From contig QHUA01000118.1 in NCBI GenBank assembly GCA_003221805.1, forward strand, positions 1 to 36,937: DNA of 36,937 nt. Reading direction: 5' to 3'. Numbering within the stretch: position 1 is the stretch's first letter; every line of letters begins with the position of its first letter. Shown here piece after piece: positions 14,379-22,335 of this stretch. Below the pieces are notes generated by a model, which searched no databases, had not been told where the DNA came from, and saw only the letters and a list, made by a program, of their open reading frames with translations. Both the position numbers and the translations under genes were made by a program. Source of the stretch: Gemmatimonadota bacterium (GTDB taxonomy: Bacteria; Gemmatimonadota; Gemmatimonadetes; Gemmatimonadales; Gemmatimonadaceae).

Positions 14379-16878
14379 CGGTCGCGTACTTCTCCCAGCA
14401 TCGCGCGTTTCGCTCGCGATCGCGCTTTCTATTGCGTCGCTGACATTCACGCCCGCGGCGGACGCTCAGTCCTGCTCGACATCGAGTGATTTGCTGGCGT
14501 CCCTCGCCAACTGGAACGCGCCGCTCGACCGAATGGTTTCGCTTCATGCACGCGACATCTCGCTGCGCGATGCTCTCGATCGGATCTCTTCGGATGCGCG
14601 GATCAAACTGTCGTACACGTCGGAAACAATTCCGCTCGATAACAGAATCTGCGCGGTGTTTGACTCCGTTCCATTAGGAGAAGCACTCGGACTGCTGCTC
14701 AAAGGAACGACGGTTCTCCCGGTGTCGGCCGGTGGTGAACATGTCGTTCTCATGCCGTCGCAGACGCCGGGCGCGAATCAGGGTATACCGCGAATGCTCG
14801 ACCGCGTTGTCGTCACCGGTAGTACGATCGAGGCATCCGCGCGACCGCTTACAGTGGCGATGAACGTCGTCAGTGGCGCCCAACTCTCGCATTACGCCGA
14901 AGGAAATCTCGGGCAGGCGTTGAGTGACGCGGTGCCTGGCTTGTGGGTGTGGCAGAGCGGCCCGACATCGCTGCTCGCTCACTATGGAAGCATCCGCGGC
15001 ACCAGCTCGTTCGGCGCCAGCTATCCCAAGGTCTATGTCGACGGGATCGAGCTCGCCAATCCGCTGCTCGTCACCCAGTTCACTCCCGAGACCGTGGAGA
15101 GGATCGAGGTGATTCGCGGACCGCAGGGCGCCGCTCTCTACGGAACGGACGCCATTAGCGGCGTGATCAACATTGTAACGCGTCACGATGGATCGAACGG
15201 CGGACCGAGCACGGTGGTACGCTCGGCGGTTGGCGCCGCGTCGAGTGCATATGTGCCGCGTTCGGCCATCACTCAGGATCACGCGGTCACCGTGCGTGAG
15301 GGATCGAACGCGCAATCCGGCAGCGCCAGCTTTACGTCGGGCGGTGTCGGTGAATACTTGCCCGGTGCTTTTGCGCGGCACGCTACCGGCAGCGCCGGTT
15401 TTCGGATCGTCCGCTCGAAGTTGATCGCTACGGCGATGGGAAGAATTTTCGCCAGTGAGTCCGCCGATCCGACGAGCCCGCTCTTCCGTGACTCAGTCAG
15501 CGCGGCACGGGCAGGACTGGTCGTGCCACAGTCGGTGCAGGAGTATACGGTGGGCGCCACGGCGACGATCGTGCAGAGCGACCGCTGGACGCACTCGATC
15601 GTGGCCGGATTCGATGGCAGCCGGCTCACGAATCTCGCCGACTATCACACACCGCTTCCCTCAGCGTCCGCGCCCGATCTCGGCAGCGCCGGCGGCAACG
15701 CCAATCTGACGTCGCTGCGAATCAGCAGCGTCGCCAAGCTGGGCGATCCTGAAAACCTGGCAACGACGCTGACATTCGCTGCGGAAAACTCGATGCTCGA
15801 CTTCAAGGCGCAGGCGGATACGGTGTCGACGCAGCCGACGACTGCTGCACTCTCATCTGCGGTTGTGCGCAGATGGACGACTGGCGGCGTGGCGCAGGCG
15901 AACATCGGTTGGCGCGATGCCGGTTACGTCACGACCGGGCTCCGCGTAGAGCGCAATGAATCACTCGGCAGCGACGCCAATGTCTCCGTGCTGCCGATGC
16001 TTGGCGTCGCGGGCCTGCGCGATATCGGTCCTGTGACCGTGAAATTGCGTTCGGCATACGGGCGCGGAATCAGGCCGGCGACGACTCCCATTCGCGAGAC
16101 CGCGTGGTTCGATCCGCGCCGCGAAGCTCAGCTCGTCGACTTGGCGCCCGAGCAGCAATCGGGAATCGAGACGGGGATGGATCTCTACGTCGGCAAGGTA
16201 TTCGGATTTCAGGTGACTCGCTTCGACCAGCTTGCTTCGGGACTGATTCAGCGCGTTGCGTACGCCGCCCCGGAATCACACGCCGAGGGCCCATCCACCG
16301 GATGGTACACTCCGCCGCAGCAGCCGTATGCGCCCGCTGATCGCCACATCTCGTATTTGCTGCAGAACGTCGGACAGATCACCAATCGCGGCTGGGAATT
16401 GAAGAGCGATCTCAATCTTGGCACGCTGGCCCTCAGCGGGACATTCTCGACGGTGGACAGCCGAGTGAGACGAGTCGCGACGAACTACATCGGAGATCTG
16501 CGGGTCGGTGACCGGATGCTCGAGGTACCGTCAAAGACTGGCAGTCTCTCGGCGGCGTGGACCGGAGGCGGCTGGACCAGTTTCCTCGTCGCGTCGCGAT
16601 CGTGGGACTGGATCGATTACGATCGTGTAGCACTCGCGGGCGCGTTCTCGAATTCGACTCAAGCGGACGCCCAGCTCGTCGGACAGCAGCTGCGCAATTA
16701 TTGGCTGAATTACAGCGGCGTGACGCGCCTGCGCGCTTCAGTCGGGCGGAATTTGTTCCGCGGGCTGTCGTTCACGTTGAGTGGAGAGAATCTGCTCAAC
16801 CGGCAGCATGGAGAGCCGGACAACATTACGGTTGTTCCAGGGCGTACGGTGAGCTTCGGGTTGCGGGCGGTTATGTAG
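14263..16878 (+). CDS. TonB-dependent outer-membrane receptor with STN signalling domain
   Basis: An 871-residue frame (if started at GTG 14263) for a ligand-uptake and signalling receptor. The possible starts (14263 GTG, 14287 ATG, 14293 TTG, 14308 GTG) all overlap the FecR stop, so translation is probably coupled; the true N-terminus is unresolved. The signal peptide is VSLAIALSIASLTFTPAADAQ. The STN domain follows (LHARDISLRDALDRI to LLLKGTTVLPV), then the plug with VVVTGS, DAVPGLWVWQSGP and the ERIEVIRGPQGAALYGTDA motif with GVINIVT. A long beta-barrel follows, closing with TFTLSGENLLNRQH and a terminal aromatic-type strand (VSFGLRAVM). The ligand is unknown: no siderophore, cobalamin or glycan gene adjoins it. 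Confidence 0.92.
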   Translation: MSQSIGFSMSLRSHSVLASSGRETSPFSTGLRRLEHTRSGRVLLPASRVSLAIALSIASLTFTPAADAQSCSTSSDLLASLANWNAPLDRMVSLHARDISLRDALDRISSDARIKLSYTSETIPLDNRICAVFDSVPLGEALGLLLKGTTVLPVSAGGEHVVLMPSQTPGANQGIPRMLDRVVVTGSTIEASARPLTVAMNVVSGAQLSHYAEGNLGQALSDAVPGLWVWQSGPTSLLAHYGSIRGTSSFGASYPKVYVDGIELANPLLVTQFTPETVERIEVIRGPQGAALYGTDAISGVINIVTRHDGSNGGPSTVVRSAVGAASSAYVPRSAITQDHAVTVREGSNAQSGSASFTSGGVGEYLPGAFARHATGSAGFRIVRSKLIATAMGRIFASESADPTSPLFRDSVSAARAGLVVPQSVQEYTVGATATIVQSDRWTHSIVAGFDGSRLTNLADYHTPLPSASAPDLGSAGGNANLTSLRISSVAKLGDPENLATTLTFAAENSMLDFKAQADTVSTQPTTAALSSAVVRRWTTGGVAQANIGWRDAGYVTTGLRVERNESLGSDANVSVLPMLGVAGLRDIGPVTVKLRSAYGRGIRPATTPIRETAWFDPRREAQLVDLAPEQQSGIETGMDLYVGKVFGFQVTRFDQLASGLIQRVAYAAPESHAEGPSTGWYTPPQQPYAPADRHISYLLQNVGQITNRGWELKSDLNLGTLALSGTFSTVDSRVRRVATNYIGDLRVGDRMLEVPSKTGSLSAAWTGGGWTSFLVASRSWDWIDYDRVALAGAFSNSTQADAQLVGQQLRNYWLNYSGVTRLRASVGRNLFRGLSFTLSGENLLNRQHGEPDNITVVPGRTVSFGLRAVM

Positions 16879-16988
16879 GGATTGCGAATCGCTAACTGAT
16901 TGCGAGCTACGAACTGGCTGCGAACTACGAACCTACTGCGAGCTGCGAACCGACGGCGAACTGCGAGTTGAATTAAGAACTGGCTGTA
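16879..16988. repeat. Heptad-word repeat element (copy B)
   Basis: The whole gap between two convergent stops is made of degenerate 7-mers of the form TGCGAAC/TACGAAC/TGCGAGC. They come in pairs with a 4-base spacer, giving a period of 18: TGCGAGC TACGAAC TGGC, TGCGAAC TACGAAC CTAC, TGCGAGC TGCGAAC CGAC, GGCGAAC TGCGAGT. No gene or T-tract is present. Words in the element at 18228-18339 are the approximate reverse complement. Confidence 0.75.
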
Positions 16989-17405
16989 TCAGTGTTCCGC
17001 CAGTACGAAGATCGCGGTGAGAGCCAGTAGAAAGTATGGGACGAGGGCCGCTGCTCCCGCGTAGTCTTTCGAGACGCGCTGGCCAAAGAAAAGGGCGATC
17101 AGGTTGATCGCGGCGATCAGTGCGCCGAAAAACGCGACGGTGGCGTTGCGGGTGATGAGGAGCAGAATGCAGCCGACGGCGCTCAGTGCGCCGGCTGACA
17201 CCTCGAGGATGGTGACGACGAGGAGCATCGGACCGACAGTTCCACCCAGTGGGCTCTTGGCGAAGTGTTCATCGAGGTAGGCGCGGTTCCCCTTGCGGTC
17301 GATCACTTTGTCCAAACCCGACTGCAGGAACAGCACGGCAAGGATCGCCGAGACAAGAATTTGCAGGATATACAACGCCCATTCGGGTGAGCGCAGATTT
17401 GGCAT
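16989..17405 (-). CDS. DoxX-like membrane protein
   Basis: A 138-residue protein from ATG 17405, preferred over the longer open frame to 17525 because the upstream part is Cys/Arg-rich with no homology. It has four hydrophobic helices (about 8-28, 53-72, 77-95 and 110-133). The first ends in LFLQSGLDKVIDRKGN, a pattern of the DoxX/DoxD family, in which a short membrane protein works near thiol or quinone redox partners. No partner gene adjoins it. No Shine-Dalgarno sequence is apparent. The family assignment rests on the first helix and overall size and is moderate. It is flanked, together with the YkuD-type gene, by two heptad elements in opposite orientation. Confidence 0.65.
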   Translation of the reverse strand: MPNLRSPEWALYILQILVSAILAVLFLQSGLDKVIDRKGNRAYLDEHFAKSPLGGTVGPMLLVVTILEVSAGALSAVGCILLLITRNATVAFFGALIAAINLIALFFGQRVSKDYAGAAALVPYFLLALTAIFVLAEH

Positions 17406-17465
17406 GCAGCTATTGTAGCACGAGCAGGCAGAGACTGTCCAACACCCGAGTCTCAAAATGACAGG

Positions 17466-18227
17466 ATGAGCGCGTACAAACGAACGTCTGGCGTTGGACT
17501 TCTGGCAGTATTTTGCACGTGCCACGTTGGGCCGTCGGTCCAGCCCCGCGCTGAAATCGACGCCTCGCGCCAGCTGGTGGTAGTCGTCACCCCGACTTGG
17601 ACGTCGACGGCAGGGATAATGACGCGCTTCGAACGCGCGGGTGGTGCATCAGCGTGGAGTCGCGTCGAATCAGCGGTTCCAATTGTCGTAGGGCGCACCG
17701 GACTGGCGTGGGGCGTTGGGTTCGATGACGCCTCCGCCGCTGGCCCGCACAAGAGCGAGGGTGACGGCAAAGCGCCGGCGGGAATTTTTCCTCTCGACAC
17801 CGCCTTCGGCTTTGCGCCCGCCGAGTCAATGCTCCAAGTGCGCCTGCCCTACGTGCAGCTATTCCCAAGCACCGACTGCGTAGACGACACGGCGTCAATT
17901 CACTACAACACCGTCGTCGACAAATCCCGCGTTTCGCGTGTCGATTGGAACAGCGCCGAGCACATGCGGCAGATAAATCAGTACGAAATCGGCGTCATCG
18001 TCGGCTACAACGCCTCGCCACCGCTCAAGGGACGCGGCTCGTGCATTTTTCTGCACATCTGGAACGGCCCCGATTCCCACACCGCCGGCTGCACCGCATT
18101 CGACGAAACAAAACTGCGCGCAGTGCTTCAGTGGCTCGATCCGACGAAGAATCCGCTGCTAGTGCAGCTAACCAGCGATGCCTACACCCAACTAAGCACC
18201 AAGTACGGACTCCCCACGTTGAATTAG
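17466..18227 (+). CDS. L,D-transpeptidase family (YkuD-type) exported protein
   Basis: A 253-residue protein with a short hydrophobic N-terminus (GVGLLAVFCTC) that may be a lipoprotein or secretory signal. The catalytic region has HKSEGDGKAPAGIFPL (about 95-110) and the active-site block His197 (IFLHIWN) to Cys209 in SHTAGCTAF, spacing as in YkuD cysteine transpeptidases. These enzymes make or modify 3-3 cross-links in peptidoglycan or attach proteins to it. The AGCTAF form departs slightly from the usual HGC. The start at 17466 has ACAGG directly next to it, an unusually close ribosome site, so a different start is possible. It is divergent from the DoxX-like gene. Confidence 0.82.
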   Translation: MSAYKRTSGVGLLAVFCTCHVGPSVQPRAEIDASRQLVVVVTPTWTSTAGIMTRFERAGGASAWSRVESAVPIVVGRTGLAWGVGFDDASAAGPHKSEGDGKAPAGIFPLDTAFGFAPAESMLQVRLPYVQLFPSTDCVDDTASIHYNTVVDKSRVSRVDWNSAEHMRQINQYEIGVIVGYNASPPLKGRGSCIFLHIWNGPDSHTAGCTAFDETKLRAVLQWLDPTKNPLLVQLTSDAYTQLSTKYGLPTLN

Positions 18228-18339
18228 TTAGTCCGCAGCTCGCAGCTGTTAGTAACCAATCCGCAGTTAGTCCCCCATCCGCAATTAGTCAGCAGTCCGA
18301 AATGCCGTTGGTCCGCACTCCGCAGTCCGCACCAGACCG
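18228..18339. repeat. Heptad-word repeat element (copy C)
   Basis: This fills the gap between convergent stops. Clear 7-mers are TCCGCAG CTCGCAG CTGTTAG, then TCCGCAG TTAGTCC, and near the end TCCGCAC TCCGCAG TCCGCAC. Intervening words (TTAGTAACCAA, CAATTAGTCAGCAG) are more degenerate. The TCCGCAG/CTCGCAG words are close to the reverse complement of the words in 16879-16988. No coding or T-tract. Confidence 0.72.
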
Positions 18340-19485
18340 TTACCGCATCTCGCGGATCATCACTCCCCGCTGGGCCAGCTCGCGAATGTACTTCTCCGCT
18401 GGTATGGCTTCATCTGGCGTGAATACCCCGGCTTTCCCAATCTCTCCCCTTACTTGCATCTGGCCCGTGATCGATAAAGAGTAGCCAGTCGACCGTTCCA
18501 TCGCGCTGATGCCATTGTCTTCGTCGTAGTAATCGACCATCTCCCAGCCGATGCGCTTCGGCTTCCCGGCTTTCTTTCCCTCGGCGAAGACGCGCAACGC
18601 GACGAGATCCTGGGCGTTGGGCTTGGTCAGTCGCGGACCCATCGCCGCCACGACGAGATCGCGCGGAACAACCTTCATTCCTTTCACGTCAACTGCTTTG
18701 AGCTCCAACAGCCCGAGCTCCCGGATCGCTTCCATGATCCGCGCGTGTCCGGGATAGCGAAGCGTCTTGTATTCCATGGTCGGAATTTTTCCTTCATAGC
18801 GGAACGCCATCGTGGAGAGACCGCCGGCGGTATGGAATCCCTCGAGCTCGCCCAGCGAGCCGCCGAAGTACACAGGCTCGATCTCCGACAACGCTTTCAT
18901 CTGCCTGCGCTTACCCTTGCGCAGCACCCATGACAGCGTCGTGTAGTAATCGAGCACGCCCTCGAGCGAATAAACGATCTGATAGTTGAGCGGCGGCTCG
19001 GGATGCTGCGGCAACCCGCCGACAAAAATGCGCACCGAATCGACGGTGTCGAGCTGTTTGATCGCGTGCTCGGCAAGGATGTTCACCATCCCCGGAGCCA
19101 GTCCACAATCGGGAATGACGGTGATGTTTTTCTTCTTCGCTTCGGCGTCGAGAGTCTGCTGCTTGAAGACGATCTCGGTATTGCCGCCGAGGTCCGAGAA
19201 GTGGACGCCCGCCTGAACGGCCAGCGCTGCGAGCTCGTAATTGAAGTAGTAAGGGATTGCGCTCATCGCCGCGTCAGTCTCGCGCATCAGCGCCAACACG
19301 GCTTCCTTGTCGCGGACGTCGAGCGGCGTGAAGATCAAACGCTCGCCGGAGTACGGCGCGAGGAACTGCGGCAGGTGGCCGGTATGCAGATCGGCCAGCC
19401 TGACTTCCTTCACTTCCGGATTTTGGAGGAGATCATAAGCACACGCGGAGCCCTGCAGCCCCGCGCCGAGTACTAGCATTCGCAT
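18340..19485 (-). CDS. Saccharopine dehydrogenase/lysine 6-dehydrogenase-like oxidoreductase
   Basis: A 381-residue cytoplasmic dehydrogenase. The N-terminal Rossmann fold starts MRMLVLGAGLQGSACAYDLL (GxGxxG variant GAGLQG). The next blocks fit the saccharopine-dehydrogenase family: DAAMSAIPYYFNYELA, AGVHFSDLGGN and IPDCGLAPGMVNILA. The C-terminal half holds the substrate domain with VGGLPQHPEPPLNYQIVYS and EGFHTAGGLSTM. This size and these motifs resemble bacterial lysine 6-dehydrogenase more than the two-domain saccharopine enzymes, but the amino-acid substrate cannot be fixed. The ATG is 12 bases after a GGAG; the second ATG six bases on is an alternative. No other lysine gene is near. Confidence 0.85.
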   Translation of the reverse strand: MRMLVLGAGLQGSACAYDLLQNPEVKEVRLADLHTGHLPQFLAPYSGERLIFTPLDVRDKEAVLALMRETDAAMSAIPYYFNYELAALAVQAGVHFSDLGGNTEIVFKQQTLDAEAKKKNITVIPDCGLAPGMVNILAEHAIKQLDTVDSVRIFVGGLPQHPEPPLNYQIVYSLEGVLDYYTTLSWVLRKGKRRQMKALSEIEPVYFGGSLGELEGFHTAGGLSTMAFRYEGKIPTMEYKTLRYPGHARIMEAIRELGLLELKAVDVKGMKVVPRDLVVAAMGPRLTKPNAQDLVALRVFAEGKKAGKPKRIGWEMVDYYDEDNGISAMERSTGYSLSITGQMQVRGEIGKAGVFTPDEAIPAEKYIRELAQRGVMIREMR

Positions 19486-19552
19486 TACTTGTGGATCTCC
19501 AGGGTTTGGGCTGGACTCGCTCTTGCAAATTTATTGACGGCGGTTGTTTCCC

Positions 19553-19571
19553 GTCACCCCGCGGGCGTGAC
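19553..19571. promoter_or_regulatory. Palindrome in a divergent intergenic region
   Basis: GTCACCCCGCGGGCGTGAC is a near-perfect palindrome (GTCAC/GTGAC around CCCGCGGG). It lies between the divergent dehydrogenase and CoA-binding genes, 44 bp before the latter's ATG. A TTGACA follows at 19572-19577 but no good -10 is seen. An operator is possible. Confidence 0.3.
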
Positions 19572-19614
19572 TTGACACGCTCACGACACAGTCATTTGCA
19601 TTGTCGAGTAGACG

Positions 19615-20094
19615 ATGAGCCACCAACTAGAGCAGAGCATGACAACCCAAACCGACGGCGCAAACTGGCGCGATCATCTGATCGAATCGCCCGCCCAGAT
19701 AAAGAATCTTCTCGACAGCACTCACCGAGTGGCCGTGCTGGGTATCAAGCCGGATCGCGCACAACCAGCCTTCTACGTTCCCGAGTACGCGGAGAATGCG
19801 GGAATGGAGATCGTTCCGGTGCCGGTTTACTACAAAGAGTTGACGGAGATGATGGGGAAGAAAGTCTACCGCAAGCTCGTCGACGTCCCCGGCGAGATCG
19901 ACATGGTAAACGTCTTCCGCCGGCCGAAAGACATCCCGCCGCACGTTGACGATATCATTGCCAAAAAGCCGAAATCAGTCTGGTTCCAGCTGGGGATCCG
20001 CAACGACGAGGCTGCCGAGAAGCTGGCGAGAGCGGGAATTGACGTCGTCCAGGATCGATGCTTGTTGGTGGAGCTCCGTCGGCTCGGGAGATGA
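19615..20094 (+). CDS. CoA-binding domain protein (YccU-like)
   Basis: A 159-residue single-domain protein of the CoA-binding Rossmann family. Visible landmarks are TRVAVLGIKPDRAQPAFYVPEY-like residues (about 37-58), the VPVYYKELTEMMGKKVYRKL stretch, DMVNVFRRPKDIPPHVDDI and a C-terminal GIDVVQDRCLLVEL, where DRCL is the conserved family cysteine region. Family proteins bind CoA or CoA-thioesters; the function is not settled. ATG at 19615 or ATG at 19639 are both possible because the first residues are not conserved. Its stop abuts the stop of the convergent lipoprotein pseudogene with no gap. Confidence 0.82.
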   Translation: MSHQLEQSMTTQTDGANWRDHLIESPAQIKNLLDSTHRVAVLGIKPDRAQPAFYVPEYAENAGMEIVPVPVYYKELTEMMGKKVYRKLVDVPGEIDMVNVFRRPKDIPPHVDDIIAKKPKSVWFQLGIRNDEAAEKLARAGIDVVQDRCLLVELRRLGR

Positions 20095-21091
20095 CTACCA
20101 AGTGACGGTGTATACCACCGGCGCGATAGCCATTCCATTCGGATCCGGATTCGATTTTGGCGCGAGCGCGATGATGTAGCGTCCCCCCGCGGTCGCGGCC
20201 AATGCGATCCCGGCACCGACGATGCGTTGCGCGGCTGTCGTTCCGGGAGCCGTTGGAGTCTGCGTGATCGTGATCACTCCACGCTCACTGAGAATGTTGA
20301 AGGCCTGATTTCCGCGCTCGATCTTGATCGGCGGGGCCTGGGTCATATCGATTGGCACCGATCGATCGAGCGTCGGTCCCATCGTGAATCCACGTCTGAC
20401 TCGGCTCGTTGTCCTCGGCGCGGCCGGGATTGTTTCCCAAAGCCAGCGTCGAGCCATCGGTAGTCCAACGCACGCGCCAGCCCCGGGCAATGGGGAATAG
20501 TCTCGGTGCCGAGCTGTCGGCAGCGGATTGCAGGCGGGGATTGTCCGGAATGTGAATCACGCCGGGCTGGGCGACAGCGCGCGCCATCGACATTCCGCTC
20601 GAGGCAAACGATCCAGCGCGCAGAGTGGCGGTGTCGATCGACGTGCGACGCGAAACGTCGGCGATGAGATCAGTCCCAGTCCCTTCCCCGCGAACGACGC
20701 CATAGGCGCGACCGAAGCCGATCCACTTCCAGTCGGGCGAAGGCTCGACGTCCCACACACTGTCCATCTGCGTCTGGAATCCGCGCGTCTCGTCGCCGAA
20801 GAAGAAGCCATTAGGCACCGGCTCGTTCTCGACGCCGCCCGGATCGGCAACCACCAGGACGGATTTCCTGTCGGGCGAAAACGCCCACAGCACGCGCTCC
20901 GCCATTCCCGTCGAACCGCGATTCACCGGAGTGACGGTGATCACCGGGCCAGCGGAAGTGGTATCAGCGCTGGTTTGTTTTTTCGACGAGTCGACGATGC
21001 AGCCGGAGAGAAGGAGCGGGATGAGGAAAAGCGGGAAGAGGGAAGCGGGAAGAGGGAAGAGGGGCCGGCGAAATCGGGGGGAATTGAGCAT
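20095..21091 (-). pseudogene. PD40/WD40-like repeat lipoprotein, frameshifted by a 4-bp duplication
   Basis: From ATG 21091 the frame encodes a lipoprotein signal ending LLLSGC, then beta-propeller-like blocks: WAFSPDRKSVLVVADPGG, PSPDWKWIGFGRAYG and RWTTDGSTLALGNNPG. It continues to WIHDGTDARS, then leaves frame and ends at 20285. The other frame (20095 side) continues plausibly as VPIDMTQAPPIKIERGNQ to the end. At the junction the strand reads CGATCGATCG; removing one ATCG copy (20359-20369) rejoins DARS to VPIDMTQ exactly. So a 4-bp tandem duplication broke an otherwise continuous gene of about 330 codons. The signal-peptide codons lie in a heptad repeat (21010-21083). Function unknown; propeller lipoproteins often bind proteins or glycans. 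A sequencing error is also possible. Confidence 0.72.
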
Positions 21092-21197
21092 TGGCGGAGT
21101 GGCGAACGTGGAGCGCCAGTACGACGAGAGCGCCAGGGTTGAGCGCAAAAGCTAAACCGTTTTCACCCCTCCCGCTTCCCTCGTCCCTCGTCCCGCC
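21010..21197. repeat. Heptad-word repeat element (copy D), partly coding
   Basis: The left arm (about 21018-21066) is GCGGGAA GAGGGAA GCGGGAA GAGGGAA, with neighbours GCGGGAT and GAGGGGC. The right arm (about 21168-21194) is TCCCGCT TCCCTCG TCCCTCG TCCCGCC, its reverse complement in kind. The right arm ends at the stop of the diguanylate cyclase gene. The left arm encodes, on the minus strand, the hydrophobic signal peptide of the PD40 lipoprotein (LFPLPASLFPLFLIPLLL). Confidence 0.72.
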
Positions 21198-21198
21198 G

Positions 21199-22335
21199 TC
21201 AAACGCACACCAGGTTCCGTCCGCCGGCCTTGGCGCGGTAGAGCGCGCGATCGGCGCAGTCGAGGAGATCTTCCGCCGTCTCGACCTTCGCCTCGGGGAA
21301 ATCGGCCACGCCGATACTGACCGTGAGCTGCAGCGGCTCGCCCTTCCCGATGTCGAATGGATGCGCCTGGATCTTGTCCCGCAATCTCTCGGCGAAGGCA
21401 ATCGCACCAGCCTCACCGGTCTCCGGAACGGCGATCACGAATTCATCGCCGCCGTAACGCGCGACTGAATCGACACTGCGCGCGGTGCGAGCGAGCAATA
21501 GCGCCACTTCAACCAGCACCTGGTCGCCGGCGAGATGACCGTACGTGTCGTTGACATCCTTGAACTCGTCGACGTCGATCATCAGGATGCTGAGCGGCGC
21601 GTTGTACCGACGCGTACGCTCGACTTCGGTGCCGAGCTGCGCCAGAAGCGCACGGCGATTGAGCAGCTGGGTCAACGGATCGGTGCGCGCCAGGGCCTCG
21701 AGGCGAAGGTTGTCCGCCTGCGTCACTTCCACCATGTGAGCGCGGCGCATCGCATTCATGGCGCTCTTTACTACTGTCTCGGCGAACTCGACGTCGGCTT
21801 CGTTCAGCGAAGGCTTGTCCGCCGTGCGACGGAGCAGGAACACGCCAGTGCGATCGAGATCGAGCCGGAATGGCAGCGCGATGATCGAGCGCACCGAGAT
21901 CACGCTGCCATCTTTTTCCCACGCTTCGCGAAGGATCTTGTAGGCTGCCGAGTGCCAGATGTCGGGTATCAACACCGGCTGCTCGCTCGCCAGCGCCGCT
22001 TCAATTTCCGGATACTTGTCCAGCTCGACCTGCAGATTCTCGAGCTGAGGATCTTCGTGGGCCGAGGCGACGGTTCCCATCTGGTCGCCCTTTTTGGCAA
22101 AGATCACCGACGAGTGGCTCAGATTGAGCGCGCGAGCGAGACGGCGCGCCAGCATGTGGAACAGCTCGCCCATCGACAGCGAGCCCATGACGTCGTGCAG
22201 AATGTCCACCAGCGCACCGCGCGCCGCAGCTTCATCGAGCAGCCGCTGCACCTCGGCTTCCGCTTTTCGCAGAGCCGTGCGCAGTTTATCGATTTCTTCG
22301 AGCTGCGGGTTAGACGCGGTCCGCTTGGTCTTCAT
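21199..22335 (-). CDS. GAF-GGDEF diguanylate cyclase
   Basis: A 378-residue soluble enzyme making the second messenger c-di-GMP from two GTP. An N-terminal coiled coil (about 11-38) leads into a GAF-like sensory domain (about 40-195, with [13 protein letters not shown] and [11 protein letters not shown]). The GGDEF domain follows (about 212-378): [29 protein letters not shown] and the active site RYGGDEF (295-299). RSVD at 286-289, five residues before it, is an intact inhibitory I-site, so product feedback is expected. Its ATG (22335) overlaps the gyrA TGA in an ATGA junction, so translation is probably coupled to gyrA. No membrane segment; the GAF ligand is unknown. Confidence 0.92.
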   Translation of the reverse strand: MKTKRTASNPQLEEIDKLRTALRKAEAEVQRLLDEAAARGALVDILHDVMGSLSMGELFHMLARRLARALNLSHSSVIFAKKGDQMGTVASAHEDPQLENLQVELDKYPEIEAALASEQPVLIPDIWHSAAYKILREAWEKDGSVISVRSIIALPFRLDLDRTGVFLLRRTADKPSLNEADVEFAETVVKSAMNAMRRAHMVEVTQADNLRLEALARTDPLTQLLNRRALLAQLGTEVERTRRYNAPLSILMIDVDEFKDVNDTYGHLAGDQVLVEVALLLARTARSVDSVARYGGDEFVIAVPETGEAGAIAFAERLRDKIQAHPFDIGKGEPLQLTVSIGVADFPEAKVETAEDLLDCADRALYRAKAGGRNLVCV

